This document shows positions 50,091 to 63,495 of a stretch of DNA of 64,000 bases, in pieces; the stretch's first letter is position 1, and each line of letters starts with the position of its first letter. The position numbers were made by a program, and so were the translations under genes. Source of the stretch: Silene noctiflora (Eukaryota; Streptophyta; Magnoliopsida; Caryophyllales; Caryophyllaceae); NCBI GenBank assembly GCA_009801015.1, contig VHZZ01000426.1:77434-141433 (forward strand). The letters run 5' to 3'. Under the pieces are notes generated by a model that did no database searches, was not told the DNA's origin, and saw only the letters and a program-made list of their open reading frames with translations.

Positions 50091-50544
50091 ATGTGGTAAA
50101 TGTATAATATAATATATATAGTTAGTATATGATGCAAAGTAGTTAACTATTGCTTTGTCATGTTGTAAGAAAACAAAGATGGTTTTGTTGAAATTAGGAT
50201 ATGAGATAGTGACTTTAGTTATAACTAAAAGTAGTGTAGTTTGTTAAAGTCCATCCTCCAATGTCCTATAAGACTAAAGGAGAGGTGTCAATGTTAATGT
50301 TTTTAGTTTGGCTCAATGTAATTCAAACTATACCAACTTTTTGGTTACCTAATTTGTCACTACAACGACTATAATTAGAGTATTAGAATATTAGATACAT
50401 GTGCATATGTGATAAGTCAATCATGAGTCGTGCTACAAAGTTCCTTTTTTTATGGTATAGAAAAGGAAATAAACCCGAAAATAAATCTAACTATAAATCA
50501 AAATAGGTGTCGAGTGTCGAGTGTCGAGAGTCGAGACACCAAGT

Positions 50545-51205
50545 AAATCCTCGTAGAGGATGTAACGAAGCTAATAGGGCAGCAGATTATCTAGCAATCG
50601 TAAATAGGAGTGGGCACCGGTCCAAAACCGGACCGGACCGGACCGGAACCGGTTTGGACCGGGACCGGAATCGACAAAAATTATGGACCGNGACCGGACC
50701 GGATTANAAAAATTCCGGACCGGGACCGGACCNGAAAAATTCCGGTCCAAGACCGGACCGGACNGGTTGGACCGGAATTTGACATAATATGCCCACTTTT
50801 TCAAATTCCGGTCCAAAAATTCCGGTCCATTGGACCGGATCGGACCGGTTGGACCGGAAAAAAATATTTTTNAGAGGAAAAAAATAAAAAAACATAAAAT
50901 CCGGTCTTTCCGGTCCACTCCGGTCCGGACCGGACCGGACCGGAAACCGGAATCTAAGAAAATGGTAGACCGAAGACCGGACCAGATTTTTTAATTCCGG
51001 TTCCGGTCCGGTAGATTCCGGTCTGGACCGGATTGTGCCCACTCCTAATCGTGGAGTTAACTCTAGCACTATTTCGACTTATTTAGATGAACCATCTAGC
51101 GATTTGTGTAGTATTCTTTGTGAGGATATTTTTGAGGTAGTTATTCCCGTGTAATAGCTATAAGTTAGTTGGGGTTCGCCCTTCTCTAGCACATAAAAAT
51201 AATAA
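50545..51205 (+). mobile_element. LINE 3' fragment split by another element
   Basis: GCNEANRAADYLAIV before 50600 and a later STYLDEPSSDLCSILCEDIFEVVI after 51055 match the same RNase H tail seen in the LINE at 29356-29594. Between them sits a 443-bp TIR element. The LINE 3' UTR ends near 51200 in an A-rich stretch. Confidence 0.75.
50605..51047. mobile_element. TIR element filled with GGACCGG repeat
   Basis: Perfect inverted ends TAGGAGTGGGCAC and GTGCCCACTCCTA (interior joined by CGGTCC/GGAT). The whole core is degenerate GGACCGGACCGGTCC repeat in both orientations. Flanks ATCGTAAA and ATCGTGGA match at six of eight positions, a worn hAT-size duplication. Several single N bases lie inside, probably from repeat collapse. 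Confidence 0.75.
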
Positions 51206-51429
51206 TGAAGGCCGTAACTGCCCGTAAGGTTATATTAACTACTCCGTAGTCCGTATTTGAAACCGCTTTATCCAAATTTTGTAAACAAAATAAATACTCC
51301 GTATTTATGTAAAATCGTTTTATAGTTTATAGCATTGACTGTTTGAGTATTTGACCCGATCATTTCACTCCTTTTTTACCGCCGGTAAAAAAAAAAGGTG
51401 TATTTTTGAACTCCCAACACCAAGCAACC

Positions 51430-54400
51430 ATGGAACACGAACACGATCTCAAAACCCTAATTTCCTTCCAACGTCAAGAATTAATGGCGGCAAAACTCCA
51501 CGATTCCGACATGGGTATCGCCTTCAACCTTCAAATGCAGGAAGCCATGGCAGCATCTCAAGGTCTCTCTCCTCAACAATCTCCGCCATTACCGTTACCC
51601 GCCGAAGATTCACCGTCTTCGTCGGTGCATTTTAGCGACGCAATGCTCCTCGAAATCGAGAAATACGAGCAAGAACAACGCGATTTCGAGCAATCTAAGT
51701 TAGAAATGAAGAAAATTAAGCAAAATCTAAGCATTCAATTGCATGATCATAAATTTGCTTCGGAAATTGTTCAATTTCCTGAAAATGATTGGCAAAAATA
51801 CGGCGATAATTTTGAAAATCCGTATTGTTCTTCGTCTGTATCGTCTTCGTCGAATTCGAGTGATGTAAGTTTAGGAAATGAGTGTTTTAGGGTTTATTTC
51901 AAGGGAATTTTGGATTTTGATGGTAGGGAGAAGGTGGCGGCGATTGGTGTTGCGATTTGTGATCCGCGGGATAATTTAATTTTTGAGGTTTCGAAACCGG
52001 TAATTGATGTTAATGAGGGAGAATTGAGTGGAGAAAGAGTAGAGTTTGAAGGTTTGATTGCTGGACTTGATGCTGCTATGGCGTTGGAGTTGAAGAGGGT
52101 CGAGTATTTTTGTGATGATTTTATGTTTTTCCAAGTTGTGAGTTTCTAAGTCGTCGTTTGTTTCCGTCAATTGTTTACCTTTGCTTTTTTATCGGTAGTG
52201 TTTTAGCATAGATCATCATTCATTTCTGTCAATTGTTTACCTTTGCCTTTTTATTGTTAGTGTTTTAGTTTAGTTCATTCATTTCCGTCAATTGTTTACC
52301 TTTGTTTTTGTTGTGGTAAGGGGAGTTCTGAGAAAAGTAAATAAATGAGTGTGACGGAAGAAGTACCCGGGTGGGGGACCTTAATTAAATGCCATTGTTG
52401 TTGTTGTTGTTTAATGTGTTGCCTTAGTTTGACTAGTATGTTAATTTAGTTCATAATTTGTTTCCGTCAATTGCTTGCCTTTGTTTTTTTTTTTTTTTTT
52501 TTTTACTGTGACGAGAGTTGCGCAAAGTAAACAAATGAATGTGACAGAATTGTTGTTCTTGCTATTGATGTTTCATGTGTAGTCTTTTTTTGACTAGATC
52601 AAATTTAGTTGATTATTATGTGGTTTTACAAGGTTTGATGGTTAACCCATATAACGATCCACTAAACTCCCCCACTTTTTTTTTTTTGTGAACGGAAATG
52701 GCTCATCAAAGTCTCTGCGCTTCCTACTATCAATCGGCCAATGTGATTTAGGATATACGTTATTGTTGTTTAATCATAAGAGTGCAACTGTAACCTCAGA
52801 TGTCAATGTCAGCTATTTAGAAATTGAATGCTAATGTTTGATTTTTGTAAATGAACTGGAAATGTAGATGCTGCTTACATTTACAAACACAGTAGAAAAT
52901 GGACTCGGAATAAAAAACTGAACTGTTCTTATAGTAGCACAGTTGTGCAATAAGTTGAACATAGATGGCATCTGATTGGCATGATAGTAGGAGTATGGAA
53001 TTAGGAATTAAACGTGGGTGATATGGGGTTGGAATTCTTTTCCTTATACCGTGTTTGGTTCAGTTTGGAATTTGGTTATAAATTTTTAAGCCTCGCTAAT
53101 TGTGGAGTAATCCTTATACCTTGTTAGACATATAGATTTGTTTTTTCATAATCACCTGCAACATGAGCGTCCTTGAAAACTCATACTTGAGTTGATGGTT
53201 TTCCACTCTTAAAACACCGTTTTTATTGCAGGTGAGTGGGTGGCGTCAACCTACTGACCGCAGCATTGCAAACATCATAGAGAGGGTGAATCTTCTTCAA
53301 AAACAATTCGTTCAGTGTACTCCAAGCCTTATTGCTTGTAGTGATGTTAAGTTTGCATTCAGGCTTGCAAGAGCATCCTTATCTTCTCAGCTCGTAAAAT
53401 TAGCTAGTACTAGCTCCGGAAAAACCATGACAGAGACCTGCTCGATATGCTTTGAAGACAGGGTTTCTAAGCTTATGTTTTCAGTTGATCGTTGTGGACA
53501 CCGTTTCTGCTCTTTTTGCATGGAACAACATCTGGAGGCTAAGTTGCTTAATGGTAGCTTGCCTAAATGTCCGTCTGAAGGTTGTAAATCTGGTATACCA
53601 ATTGAAAGATGCCGAAAACTCTTGTCCCCAAAATTGCTGGATATAATGAGCCAACATGTGAAAGAAGATACCATTCCTGCGGCCGAGAAAGTTTATTGCC
53701 CAAACCCTAAGTGCTCTATGTTGATGTCGATAAGTGAGGTTAACGAGTATACTTGGAGTACATTTGTAAGATATCAAGAAAATGGCTCAAGCAGATGCAT
53801 CAAATGCCATGGACTTTTCTGTGCTAATTGCAAAGTGCCTTGGCATTCGTCTAGGTCATGCCATACTTTCCAACAATACATCCAGAGTAATTCAAACAAT
53901 TTGGACACAAAACTGAAATCTCTTGCAACACAAAAAAGATGGCCCCAGTGTCCTCAGTGTGAAAATGTGATTGAACTTGCTGAAGGTTGCTACCATATCA
54001 CTTGCAGGTACTCCATTCCTTTCTACGGTTTCGTTGACTTCTTATGTCTCTAATAGGGCCTTTGGGCTATGTTATTCAAGCAAGTATCCGACACGGGTGC
54101 GTGTATAAGTGTCGGACTTGGCTATTTTGTAACACAAATTCTTCTTGTGAGCTTGTGATGTCTCACAACCGTTACAAATAATGTTAAAAAGGAAAGGGGT
54201 TTGTAAGACGTCACAAGCTTGTGTATCTCACAAGCAAGAATAGCTGTCTTTATGAAATATCTTCGTATTTTGGCTTGAAATGAGGTGTCTAAGTGTCTTT
54301 CTCTCATAAGTCATACCCATGTCCGAGGGTCGAGTACTCGAGTGTCAGACACGGGTACGTGTAGGAATAAGTAGAGCCGGGGTAACATAGCCAGTCGGAG

Positions 54401-55386
54401 TAACATAGTGGGTGGTGGCATTGATGCCATGGATGTAACGTAATGGGTCGTTGCTAAAACTGTTTACCAAATACGTTAAATCTTCACTTAGTCTTCAGAT
54501 CAGAAAATTTACTTGATTTTCTAATGACCTCAGGCTTAACAAATACATCCGAGATTTGTATATACATATGTTTCGAATAGTTTTCCCCCTAAACAATTGT
54601 TTGTTAAGGTAAAAGGTTAAACCGTGGTGATATTGCTTTAAGCCTAAGGTTTACTGAGGCACTATAGCCAAATGTCTCCGTGTGTCTTGTAGATAAGGTG
54701 GAACTAGCTATGCAATTTCCTTATTTTTGGACCTTGTAATTCTTTATTCAATAAGTCTTCCTTAAACGGATATATCCGTCTTAAGTTAAAACAGGTAAGT
54801 AATATTCATTTTTATGGATAAGACAAAAATGAAAAAGCCTAGGGAAGAGCAAGATGTTTGTCCTATCTATACAAATGGGTCATTATTTGACCCGTATTAA
54901 GCTTAAGACGGATACTTCCGTCTTAAATGAGAATTTGTGTTCTTTATTATGCACTTCACTTTGCCATACATGTTAGTCCTCTTTAAAATCCAGTTTTTTT
55001 GCACAAAATTATAATTTGAAATTTCAAATTTGATTGCAAAAGCGGTGCGATTTGTGTCTATGATGCTCTTTCTTCTTGATTCGGTCTCTAGATACAAATG
55101 TATGCCAGAGGAAATCGAAATCCAGTAATCCTCACTGACATTGTTCCTCTGGTTGACATTCTGAATAGCATTGAGTTTAAGTTTCGTTATTCTCAAATGC
55201 TAATGATACTCTCGTCTTCATTGTAGATGTGGTTTTGAATTTTGCTATATTTGCGGAGCTGCCTGGAAGAACAAGAAACAAACTTGCAAGTGTAGACTGA
55301 TGAACCAAATATCATTCGCGGTCGCAATGTCAGGCAACGCTAGACGGGGTGGTCAGACTGGAGAGTACAAGGGGTATTACGTGTGA
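51430..55386 (+). CDS. RBR-type E3 ubiquitin ligase with RNase H-like N-terminal domain
   Basis: Three exons, 51430-52137, 53232-54007 and 55227-55386, give 547 residues. The ATG (MEHEHDLKTL) is the first in frame. Residues about 155-290 resemble the RNase H-like (RVT_3) domain fused to some plant RBR proteins (FRVYFKGILDFDG, AIGVAICD, ERVEFEGLIAGLDAAM). RING1 starts at C306 (CSICFED, GHRFCSFCM). The IBR follows (YCPNPKCSMLM, CIKCHGLFCANCKVPWH). RING2 reads CPQCENVIELAEGCYHITCRCG with the expected catalytic C489 in GCYHITC. RBR ligases pass ubiquitin through that cysteine in a HECT-like step. The protein ends soon after RING2 and lacks the Ariadne domain. The FFQV/VSGW junction is the least sure one; CAA/GTT would drop one valine and shift nothing else. 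Confidence 0.88.
52150..52560. repeat. Repeated Stowaway ends in RBR intron 1
   Basis: TTTCCGTCAATTGTTTACCTTTG or close variants occur at about 52161, 52227, 52287 and 52461. Inverted partners (GTAAATAAATGAGTGTGACGGAAG at about 52340 and GTAAACAAATGAATGTGACAGAA at about 52527) occur too. This is a pile-up of complete and partial Stowaway-like elements. The rest of the 1.1-kb intron shows nothing else. Confidence 0.65.
54749..54939. mobile_element. MULE-type MITE with perfect 9-bp target duplication
   Basis: 191 bp in RBR intron 2. The right end, read inverted, is CACAAATTCTCATTTAAGACGG; the left end CAATAAGTCTTCCTTAAACGG is its diverged copy. Perfect TTCTTTATT flanks (54740-54748 and 54940-54948). 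Near 54135-54250 another worn relative shows ACACAAATTCTTCTTGTGAG and CTCACAAGCAAGAAT. Confidence 0.85.
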
Positions 55387-56049
55387 TATTCACGTGACGT
55401 AAACTTAAATTCATGTACTTCTCGTCTATGGACGTACATATTTTGTGAGCATTCCAAAAATGCCTTCTTTTGTCCCTTTTTTCTTCGACTCCTTCCTCGG
55501 AAGGAAGCTGTCTGCGATGTCACACTCTTAATGGTCCACTCTTAATACGGATGAGTTTGCAGGTTCGGTTGGGGCCGATTAATGGATGTAGACATTATTG
55601 GTTGTATGTTTATAAGTTAACTTACCTTTATTGCACGGTTCCTTTTGCTTTTATGTTCGAGCAATTTTTTTTTTTTTTTTACTTTCAATAGGCATACGCG
55701 TCACCACAATTAAATGGAGATCCTAGGCGACAAACAAAAATGGAATACAATCGTTTTGCAAAAGATCAAGCAAAAATTGGCGCTCAAGCTCAGATTTTCC
55801 GAATCAATCCTCATTTTAATTGGCTGAGGTAGCTCAATTGTTAGTTGAGGAGCAAACATCAATCTACATTTGTAGCTTAATTGGTAGTTCTAGACTCTAG
55901 CACAAAGGACATTAGGGAACAATGTCAAGATCCGATAATGGAATCTGAAATGCGGCTATTATTCCTATTTACAAGTTCAGACACGAGAATACAACAGACG
56001 TCTGCCCAAACGTCAATTTGAGGATCGAGTAGAAGCAAACACAATTACT
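55387..56049. other. Convergent spacer between RBR and FHY1-like genes
   Basis: Two genes end toward each other here, so this is mainly 3' UTR and flank. A 16-T run lies at about 55665. No further gene or element was recognised. Confidence 0.6.
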
Positions 56050-56463
56050 TTACAACATAAGTGTTGAAAAGTACTGTTCAAATTCTTGATCAATTGTTGG
56101 TTTGGGTCTTCTGGGATGAGTCTCTGCATCAAGCAATAGATTAAGAAAGATTCAATTTAACATGTTTCAAACTAGCATTCAAGTCCTCGTATGTGAAAAG
56201 TCGACTCTCAGGGATTCTGGATGTTATACGAATTTGACACCCCTAAGTGAATGAGACCAAACGAGTGTGAATACCGATTCTAGATTAAGATGTTTAAGGA
56301 ACTTGCTGAAAGGCAGGAGTTGAGAGGTCTCAGATTCGAGCGGGTAAACTACCAGCTGGGGCGATGACCACTTGGCCACTGCAGCCCCCGAAGGGGGTGG
56401 CTTACATGGTCCATGTGGTGGTGCGGGAATGCATGGGCCCGGGGGATTCAACCCCCTCGTCAT

Positions 56464-56520
<57 letters not shown>

Positions 56521-58468
56521 CGTTTAAGGAAATAAAACAAATTACCTTGTTCACCGCCCCACTTCTCTGATGCAAGAGCAAATAAACTTGGATCCACCCC
56601 ACTCGAGGAAAGAATCTCATGAAGCCCCCCTTCAGTTGTTTGTCCACTGTTATCGTGGCAATACTCCGAACTTATACACACCTCCAAATCATCATCATCA
56701 AGCCAACTAGTATCTTGGTTGATACATTTCTCTTCTTCTTTGCCATCCCTTATATTCCTTGTAATGCTACTGTCAACAGACACCGAGCCATTTCTTGAAC
56801 TGCCTGATCCTGATTTATACCAGGAAGTAGAAGCCTCATAATAAGAATCTGCATTTCCGAAACCTGCATTAACTTTGACATCAACAATTCCTGATTTTCT
56901 ATTTCCTAGAACGCTACTGCTATCTTGGGTTGATTCCCCTTGTGTGTCCGACATACTGATAATATCAGACTCACTATCCACCCATGTATGAACATCCTCT
57001 GTAACCATGGAGCTCGTGGGCGACAAGTCATATTCAGAATCAGCAACCGCCTCGCAGCATTTATGCTTTGGTTCAGGGAGTCCCAAGTCTTCAGCAACTC
57101 CAGGGAGTAGTTTCCTCTTTTTCAAGTTGACAGCATCGAGATTCATGTTCTTATTTGCAAAAGCCCTGAAATAAACACCCAAGAGTTGATGACAAATTAA
57201 GAGCAAGCAAAACTCAAAAACCATAAGACCCAATTACACAAAAACGGTCATCACATTTTACTGGTAGACGATCAATAATCCGTAATAAAGGAAAGACTGC
57301 GCCTTAAAATGCACGTAAAACTTTGTGAAGATTGATTTGTTTAGTAGAACCATAAGTAAAGCAAAGGCATATACTCATGGTATTAAATGTCCTGACCGCG
57401 GAATCAGTTGTCATGCCTGATCAGCTGAGCTTGGTCATTTTGCACACTCATCTTGATGATCGTGCCATATATGCAGCCGAAGCTACCTCGACATATCATC
57501 AGCCGTCAGTGTTGTGGCCAAGACTATATTACTCACTCCGTCCCAATCATATGCTTAGTTTCTTATTCCTAACAAGGAGTATTTTAATTGAAAGTAAACA
57601 AATGACTAAGACGGAGTGAGTAAAACTATATCCGGATATCTAAATGGATCAAAGCTTAAATTTTCAACTGTAAAAGTTTCCAAATACAGGATCATCAGTT
57701 GATTAAGCACTTCAATTTCCAGTTAAAAGCTCATAATAATCAAAACATCATACCAATATGTGCTTTAAATCCAGAAATTGTTGAAAGAACAACACTTTCT
57801 CAGCAAAACATTTCAATTTCAAGCACTTTTTTTTTGGTTTCAAATACTCCCTCCGTCCCGGTCATTCATTTGTTGTCCTTTTATTTTGGCACAAAGACCG
57901 AAAGAGGAGAGAGTCAATTATAAGATGACAAATGGACTAAATTGCATCTGAAAGATCAAATTACTCATCAAATGAAATACTAAAATAGAAAGGACAACAA
58001 ATCATTGAGACACCCAAAATGTAAAAGGACAACAAATGACCGGGACGGAAGGAGTACAACATATGGTAGAGGTCATAATACCAGTGTCGTAACCACTAGG
58101 CTAAGACCTCTTCGATTCAACTTTAAGCACTTAAATTGCCTAAATGATCTAACCCACAATTGACCTAATCATAAAATGAAAGCTCACAGTTGTGTTAAAC
58201 TTAACAGCACAAGATCAACTAAGCACCGTAATAAATGTGCGTTTAACCAATAAAAGAACCGTCACGGTGCTGTAAGACGGTCTTATTCTATATTATATTA
58301 ATTTCTGCATAAACAGGTAAACAACAGTCATCTTCAAATTGAAAAAAAAAAAAGTGCAAAAAAAAAAAAAAAAAAAACAGGAATTAGATAAGAACCCAGA
58401 TCATCAAACCTGCTAAATATTAATGGGGAATCATTAGAATTTTGATTAAATTGTATGAAATCAGCCAT
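56050..58468 (-). CDS. FHY1: FHY1/FHL-type phytochrome A nuclear import factor
   Basis: Three exons on the minus strand, 58468-58410, 57165-56546 and 56123-56050, give 250 residues. It starts MADFIQFNQNSNDSP. A basic KKRKLLPG near residue 35 fits the N-terminal nuclear localisation signal of FHY1, followed by LPEPKHKC. The middle is acidic, Ser-rich and poorly conserved. The C-terminal stretch LHEILSSSGVDPSLFALASEKW, and the last residues PTIDQEFEQYFSTLML, match the septin-related domain that binds light-activated phytochrome A. FHY1/FHL carry phyA into the nucleus in far-red light. Identification rests on the two ends; only small conserved patches are expected in this fast-evolving family. 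The variant ALASEKW replaces the usual VLSSGRW-like wording. A SINE with a long A tract lies in intron 2, close to the donor. Confidence 0.82.
56302..56517 (+). mobile_element. SINE with ~53-nt A tail
   Basis: This lies in intron 2 of the FHY1-like gene. A 14-bp duplication AGATGTTTAAGGAA / AGACGTTTAAGGAA (one mismatch; 56288-56301 and 56518-56531) bounds a 216-bp element ending in A53. Pol III-like words (AGGTCTCAGATTCGAGC) are present but the boxes are less clear than in the other SINE family. On the gene strand it gives a long U tract starting 28 nt after the donor. Confidence 0.75.
57532..57620. mobile_element. Stowaway-like MITE
   Basis: TA-flanked, inverted ends CTCACTCCGTCCCAATCAT and ATGACTAAGACGGAGTGAG. 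It lies in intron 1 (57166-58409) of the FHY1-like gene. Confidence 0.75.
57847..58054. mobile_element. Stowaway-like MITE
   Basis: TA-flanked, 208 bp, ends CTCCCTCCGTCCCGGTCATT and the inverted AATGACCGGGACGGAAGGAG. Inner words TTTGTTGTCCTTTTA and TAAAAGGACAACAAA pair as well. Same intron as the previous element. Confidence 0.85.
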
Positions 58469-58812
58469 ATCCAAAGTAACTTGAGCTATGTTTCTTCAAT
58501 GTTAAGGAAAATTGATAGAAATGTAAAGTAAAATTGAAAGGTTGGTTTATTGGAAAATGAAAATGATTAAAGAAATGGGAAGCAAGTTGAAAAAGCATGT
58601 GAAATTATGATCTTCATTGGACAGTTTTGAGCTGTGGGATGGGTTCAGAATGGTTATCCATTGTCCCCATCATGTTTGATAAAATATTCCTAATTTTTTT
58701 AGATATTTTTAGTTTGAATAATACTCCCTCTATTTTTTCGAATTTGATTTGGATATATGGTATTTTAGGGTCGAATTTTGATTTGGATATGGTATTTGAA
58801 ATAATAACATAT

Positions 58813-58918
58813 ATGAAAATAAGCGTTAACTCAAGTAGTAAGAGCTCTTTTACCCTAACTATGAAGTTGGGAGTTCGATTCTCACCGACATAGTGCGTTC
58901 ATTTAAAAAAAAAAAGGT
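58813..58918 (+). mobile_element. tRNA-derived SINE
   Basis: Same family as 24550-24652. It shows TAACTCAAGTAGTAAGAGCTC (A box), GGGAGTTCGATTCTCACC (B box), GCGTTCATTT and an A11 tail. Perfect 13-bp duplication AATAATAACATAT flanks it (58800-58812 and 58919-58931). It lies in spacer upstream of the FHY1-like gene. Confidence 0.9.
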
Positions 58919-59058
58919 AATAATAACATATTGAAATGCATAGGAATAGTACTAGAGAGGACCCTTCTATTAGCTATTTGCCTCTCTGTAGGTATGCTCC
59001 AGCTTGATCGTCCATTGGTTATCTCTGATTAACTCCCGTCAATTGCTCTTCATTAATA

Positions 59059-59255
59059 CTCCCTCTTATTCACTATATTCTTCCCCTTTCCTTTTATCAT
59101 AAGAAATAAGAAAGTGGATTTGGACCACACAAAACACACTACACCACATGTAAATGAATTTGGACCACACAAATCAACCAAAAAAAGGAAATAGTGAAGA
59201 AAATCCGAATAATCCGAAAAAAGAAATAGGGAACAATATAGTGAATAGGAGGGAG
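59059..59255. mobile_element. Stowaway-like MITE inside a LINE remnant
   Basis: TA-flanked, 197 bp, ends CTCCCTCTTATTCACTATAT and the inverted ATATAGTGAATAGGAGGGAG. It lies where the LINE RNase H reading frame on the minus strand stops making sense, so it inserted into or at the edge of that LINE. Confidence 0.8.
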
Positions 59256-59705
59256 TAAGATTAACACATGGGGAGTTGTCCATGTAAATAATTAACTTCG
59301 TCAAGCAAAGTGACCTTGCCCTCTCTAGCCCACCAAGTAAAGCAAGTAACTCGGCCTTCATAGAGGTACAAACTCCGCAAGAAAAATAATAAGAATGAAA
59401 TTACCCGTCTCATCTCGGAAAATACCGCCGCCTCCTGCTGGGGCTGGATTACCTTTTGAAGCTCCATCAGTATGCGATCCAACGTACAAAAATTTCGACA
59501 TTTGGGCTTCTTGGTTGCCGGAATAAATATATCAAACCGGTCAAAAGCTTTCTTAGTAGTCTTGAATTGACGATAGAGGAACGCACGCGGCTCCATTGGA
59601 TTTGCACTCTCCCATACGAAAACTACATTATCACGCCACTTCCAAATCCACCAACATGTGACAGCAAAATATATCAGCCAATCCGCGATGGTAGTATTCA
59701 CCTCA
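59256..59705 (-). mobile_element. LINE remnant (end of RT region to RNase H)
   Basis: Minus-strand frames encode FAVTCWWIWKWRDNVVF, a conserved plant L1 zinc-knuckle/linker stretch, then SMKAELLALLGGLERARSL-like RNase H wording in another frame. The element is truncated at both ends and carries at least one frameshift. It is interrupted on its 3' side by a Stowaway MITE. Confidence 0.75.
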
Positions 59706-61346
59706 AAAGTTTTGTCTTAAAGACCATGCAAAACCAAATAACAAGAATATCACAAATTGGAAAATTGGGGGGACTGAATCAAATAAAATGTTCTAATATG
59801 AATAATATAAATTATTCAAGGTTTCCCCCTATTTAAGTTGAATTTTGTTTTAAAGACTTAAAGAGGTTTGAACGCGAATTACAAAATCAATAGTTATGTC
59901 AATGTAAATAAATCTATATATATTTCACTTGACAAAAAAAGTATCGTAACAAAAAAAAATGAAAATTATACAATTAGATTCGTGGTAAAAAAAAAATGTC
60001 ATGATTAAAATATATGTTTCATATCATTTGCACATATATTAATTATGATAAAAAAAAAAGACATACGGATATTAATAGATAATATAATGTTTGATATATA
60101 TTTTCCATGTTATATTGAAATGATGTTTATAATTTTTTTTTATATATGGCAAAAAAAGTATTGTAAAAAAATTATGAAAATTATATAATTAGATTTGTAG
60201 TTAAAAATATGTTATCATTAGAGTATAGATTTCATATCATTTGCACATATTTCAATCATGATAAAAGAAAACAGAAAAAAAAACATACGAATATTAATCG
60301 ATAGTATAATATTTGCTCATTATTAAACCAGGTTTGATGTCGAATTAGGTGCGAAAAATATTGTGTACTTCTTAGTATATTATTTGTCCCACATTGAAAA
60401 ATAATGTTTGTGTGATGAACATATATTACGTATAAATAGTTGAATTATCCCACATCAACAGATTATCATAAAGTTGGGTTATCCCATGACTATAAATAAG
60501 AGTATCGTTGAACTTCGGCATCAATCCAAAAAATTTGAGTCTCTCAAGTATCGTCTTCGAGCGCTCTTATAAGAGTACGTCAGTTACAATAATAACATAC
60601 AAATATTAATTTTTACAACCTTTTTTTCAGTAACAAAGTGTTTTATATTTTATTTTATTTAAATAATCATATGTAAACAAAATTAGACATAGGATGCAAA
60701 ATTATAACTAAATTAATTACCCCAAACTAGTAGATATGATTACGAGGTAAAATTAAACAAAAAATGAATGTAGATGTGTATTTTTTTGAAACGTTTCTAA
60801 ATGAATATGTAACACATGTAGTATTTATTACGATTGTTAGTATTCCCGTGGTTGTCCATTCTTGATTGTGGATTTGTGGTCAAACCTAAGCCGAGATGGA
60901 CGTATCTCCATGTACCAGTTACCATGCCTACAGTTAACAATGGCTAGCCATGTGTAGATCGAGAGACGGATGAATGCATCTATGTTGTAAACCACCCTAG
61001 GATGACTGCTCTCCTATTCTGACTTCCCAAAAGCCTTTGATAGCACAACCGAGAAGGCAACAAGTTTTTTATCCGTTTAGGGATGGTATAAATTGAAAAG
61101 AACGTCACGACTCACAGTGAAACATGGATATTATAAATTTGAAATGTTTGTAACATTTACGTTTTGTATCCTTGAGGGTTTTGACTCTAACAACTCCGAC
61201 TATTCAATTTCCTTGTATTATGTGAACCTGATTTGACCATGAATGATACACACTATTTCCTATAATTCAGATATAGAAACAATCATTAAAAACTTAATTT
61301 CTCCGAAAGTCATATGAACCTATTTCAAATCGCTATAGAGTATATA
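59706..61346. other. AT-rich spacer
   Basis: No gene was recognised. A diverged tandem duplication of about 215 bp lies at 59930-60330. At 60380-60580 words such as GTCCCACATTGAAAAAT and CTATAAATAAGAG resemble a promoter-like LTR end, but no boundaries or duplication were found. Confidence 0.5.
59930..60330. repeat. ~215-bp diverged tandem duplication
   Basis: GAAAATTATACAATTAGATT at about 59961 and GAAAATTATATAATTAGATT at about 60176, then TTTCATATCATTTGCACATAT, CATACGGATATTAAT/CATACGAATATTAAT and ATAATAT/ATAATGT words, occur twice in order. Confidence 0.8.
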
Positions 61347-63205
<1,859 letters not shown>

Positions 63206-63495
63206 AAAGCTCTATCTATGAAACAAATTCATTTCAGATTACTCTAAACTATTTCTCAATAAAAAAATATCCTTATATTTATTGTGAAAACCGTTGTTGA
63301 CAATTAAAATCAAATCAAATTAAAATTGCGTAAACTATTAACCGGGACGGACTCAACTTAAATCCCATTAGACGTATTGCCCCCCTTGCCAAGCAACGAA
63401 TACGCAAACCCCAAAATCACAAAATATCATTCATTCCCAATTCCAAACAAAACAAACAACACTCGAAAGAAAGAAACCTAAATCAAGCTCCATCA

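Noticed and set aside
60380-60600. Possible LTR end with GTCCCACATT and CTATAAATAAGAG
   Set aside because: No paired ends or target duplication could be seen; composition alone is not enough.
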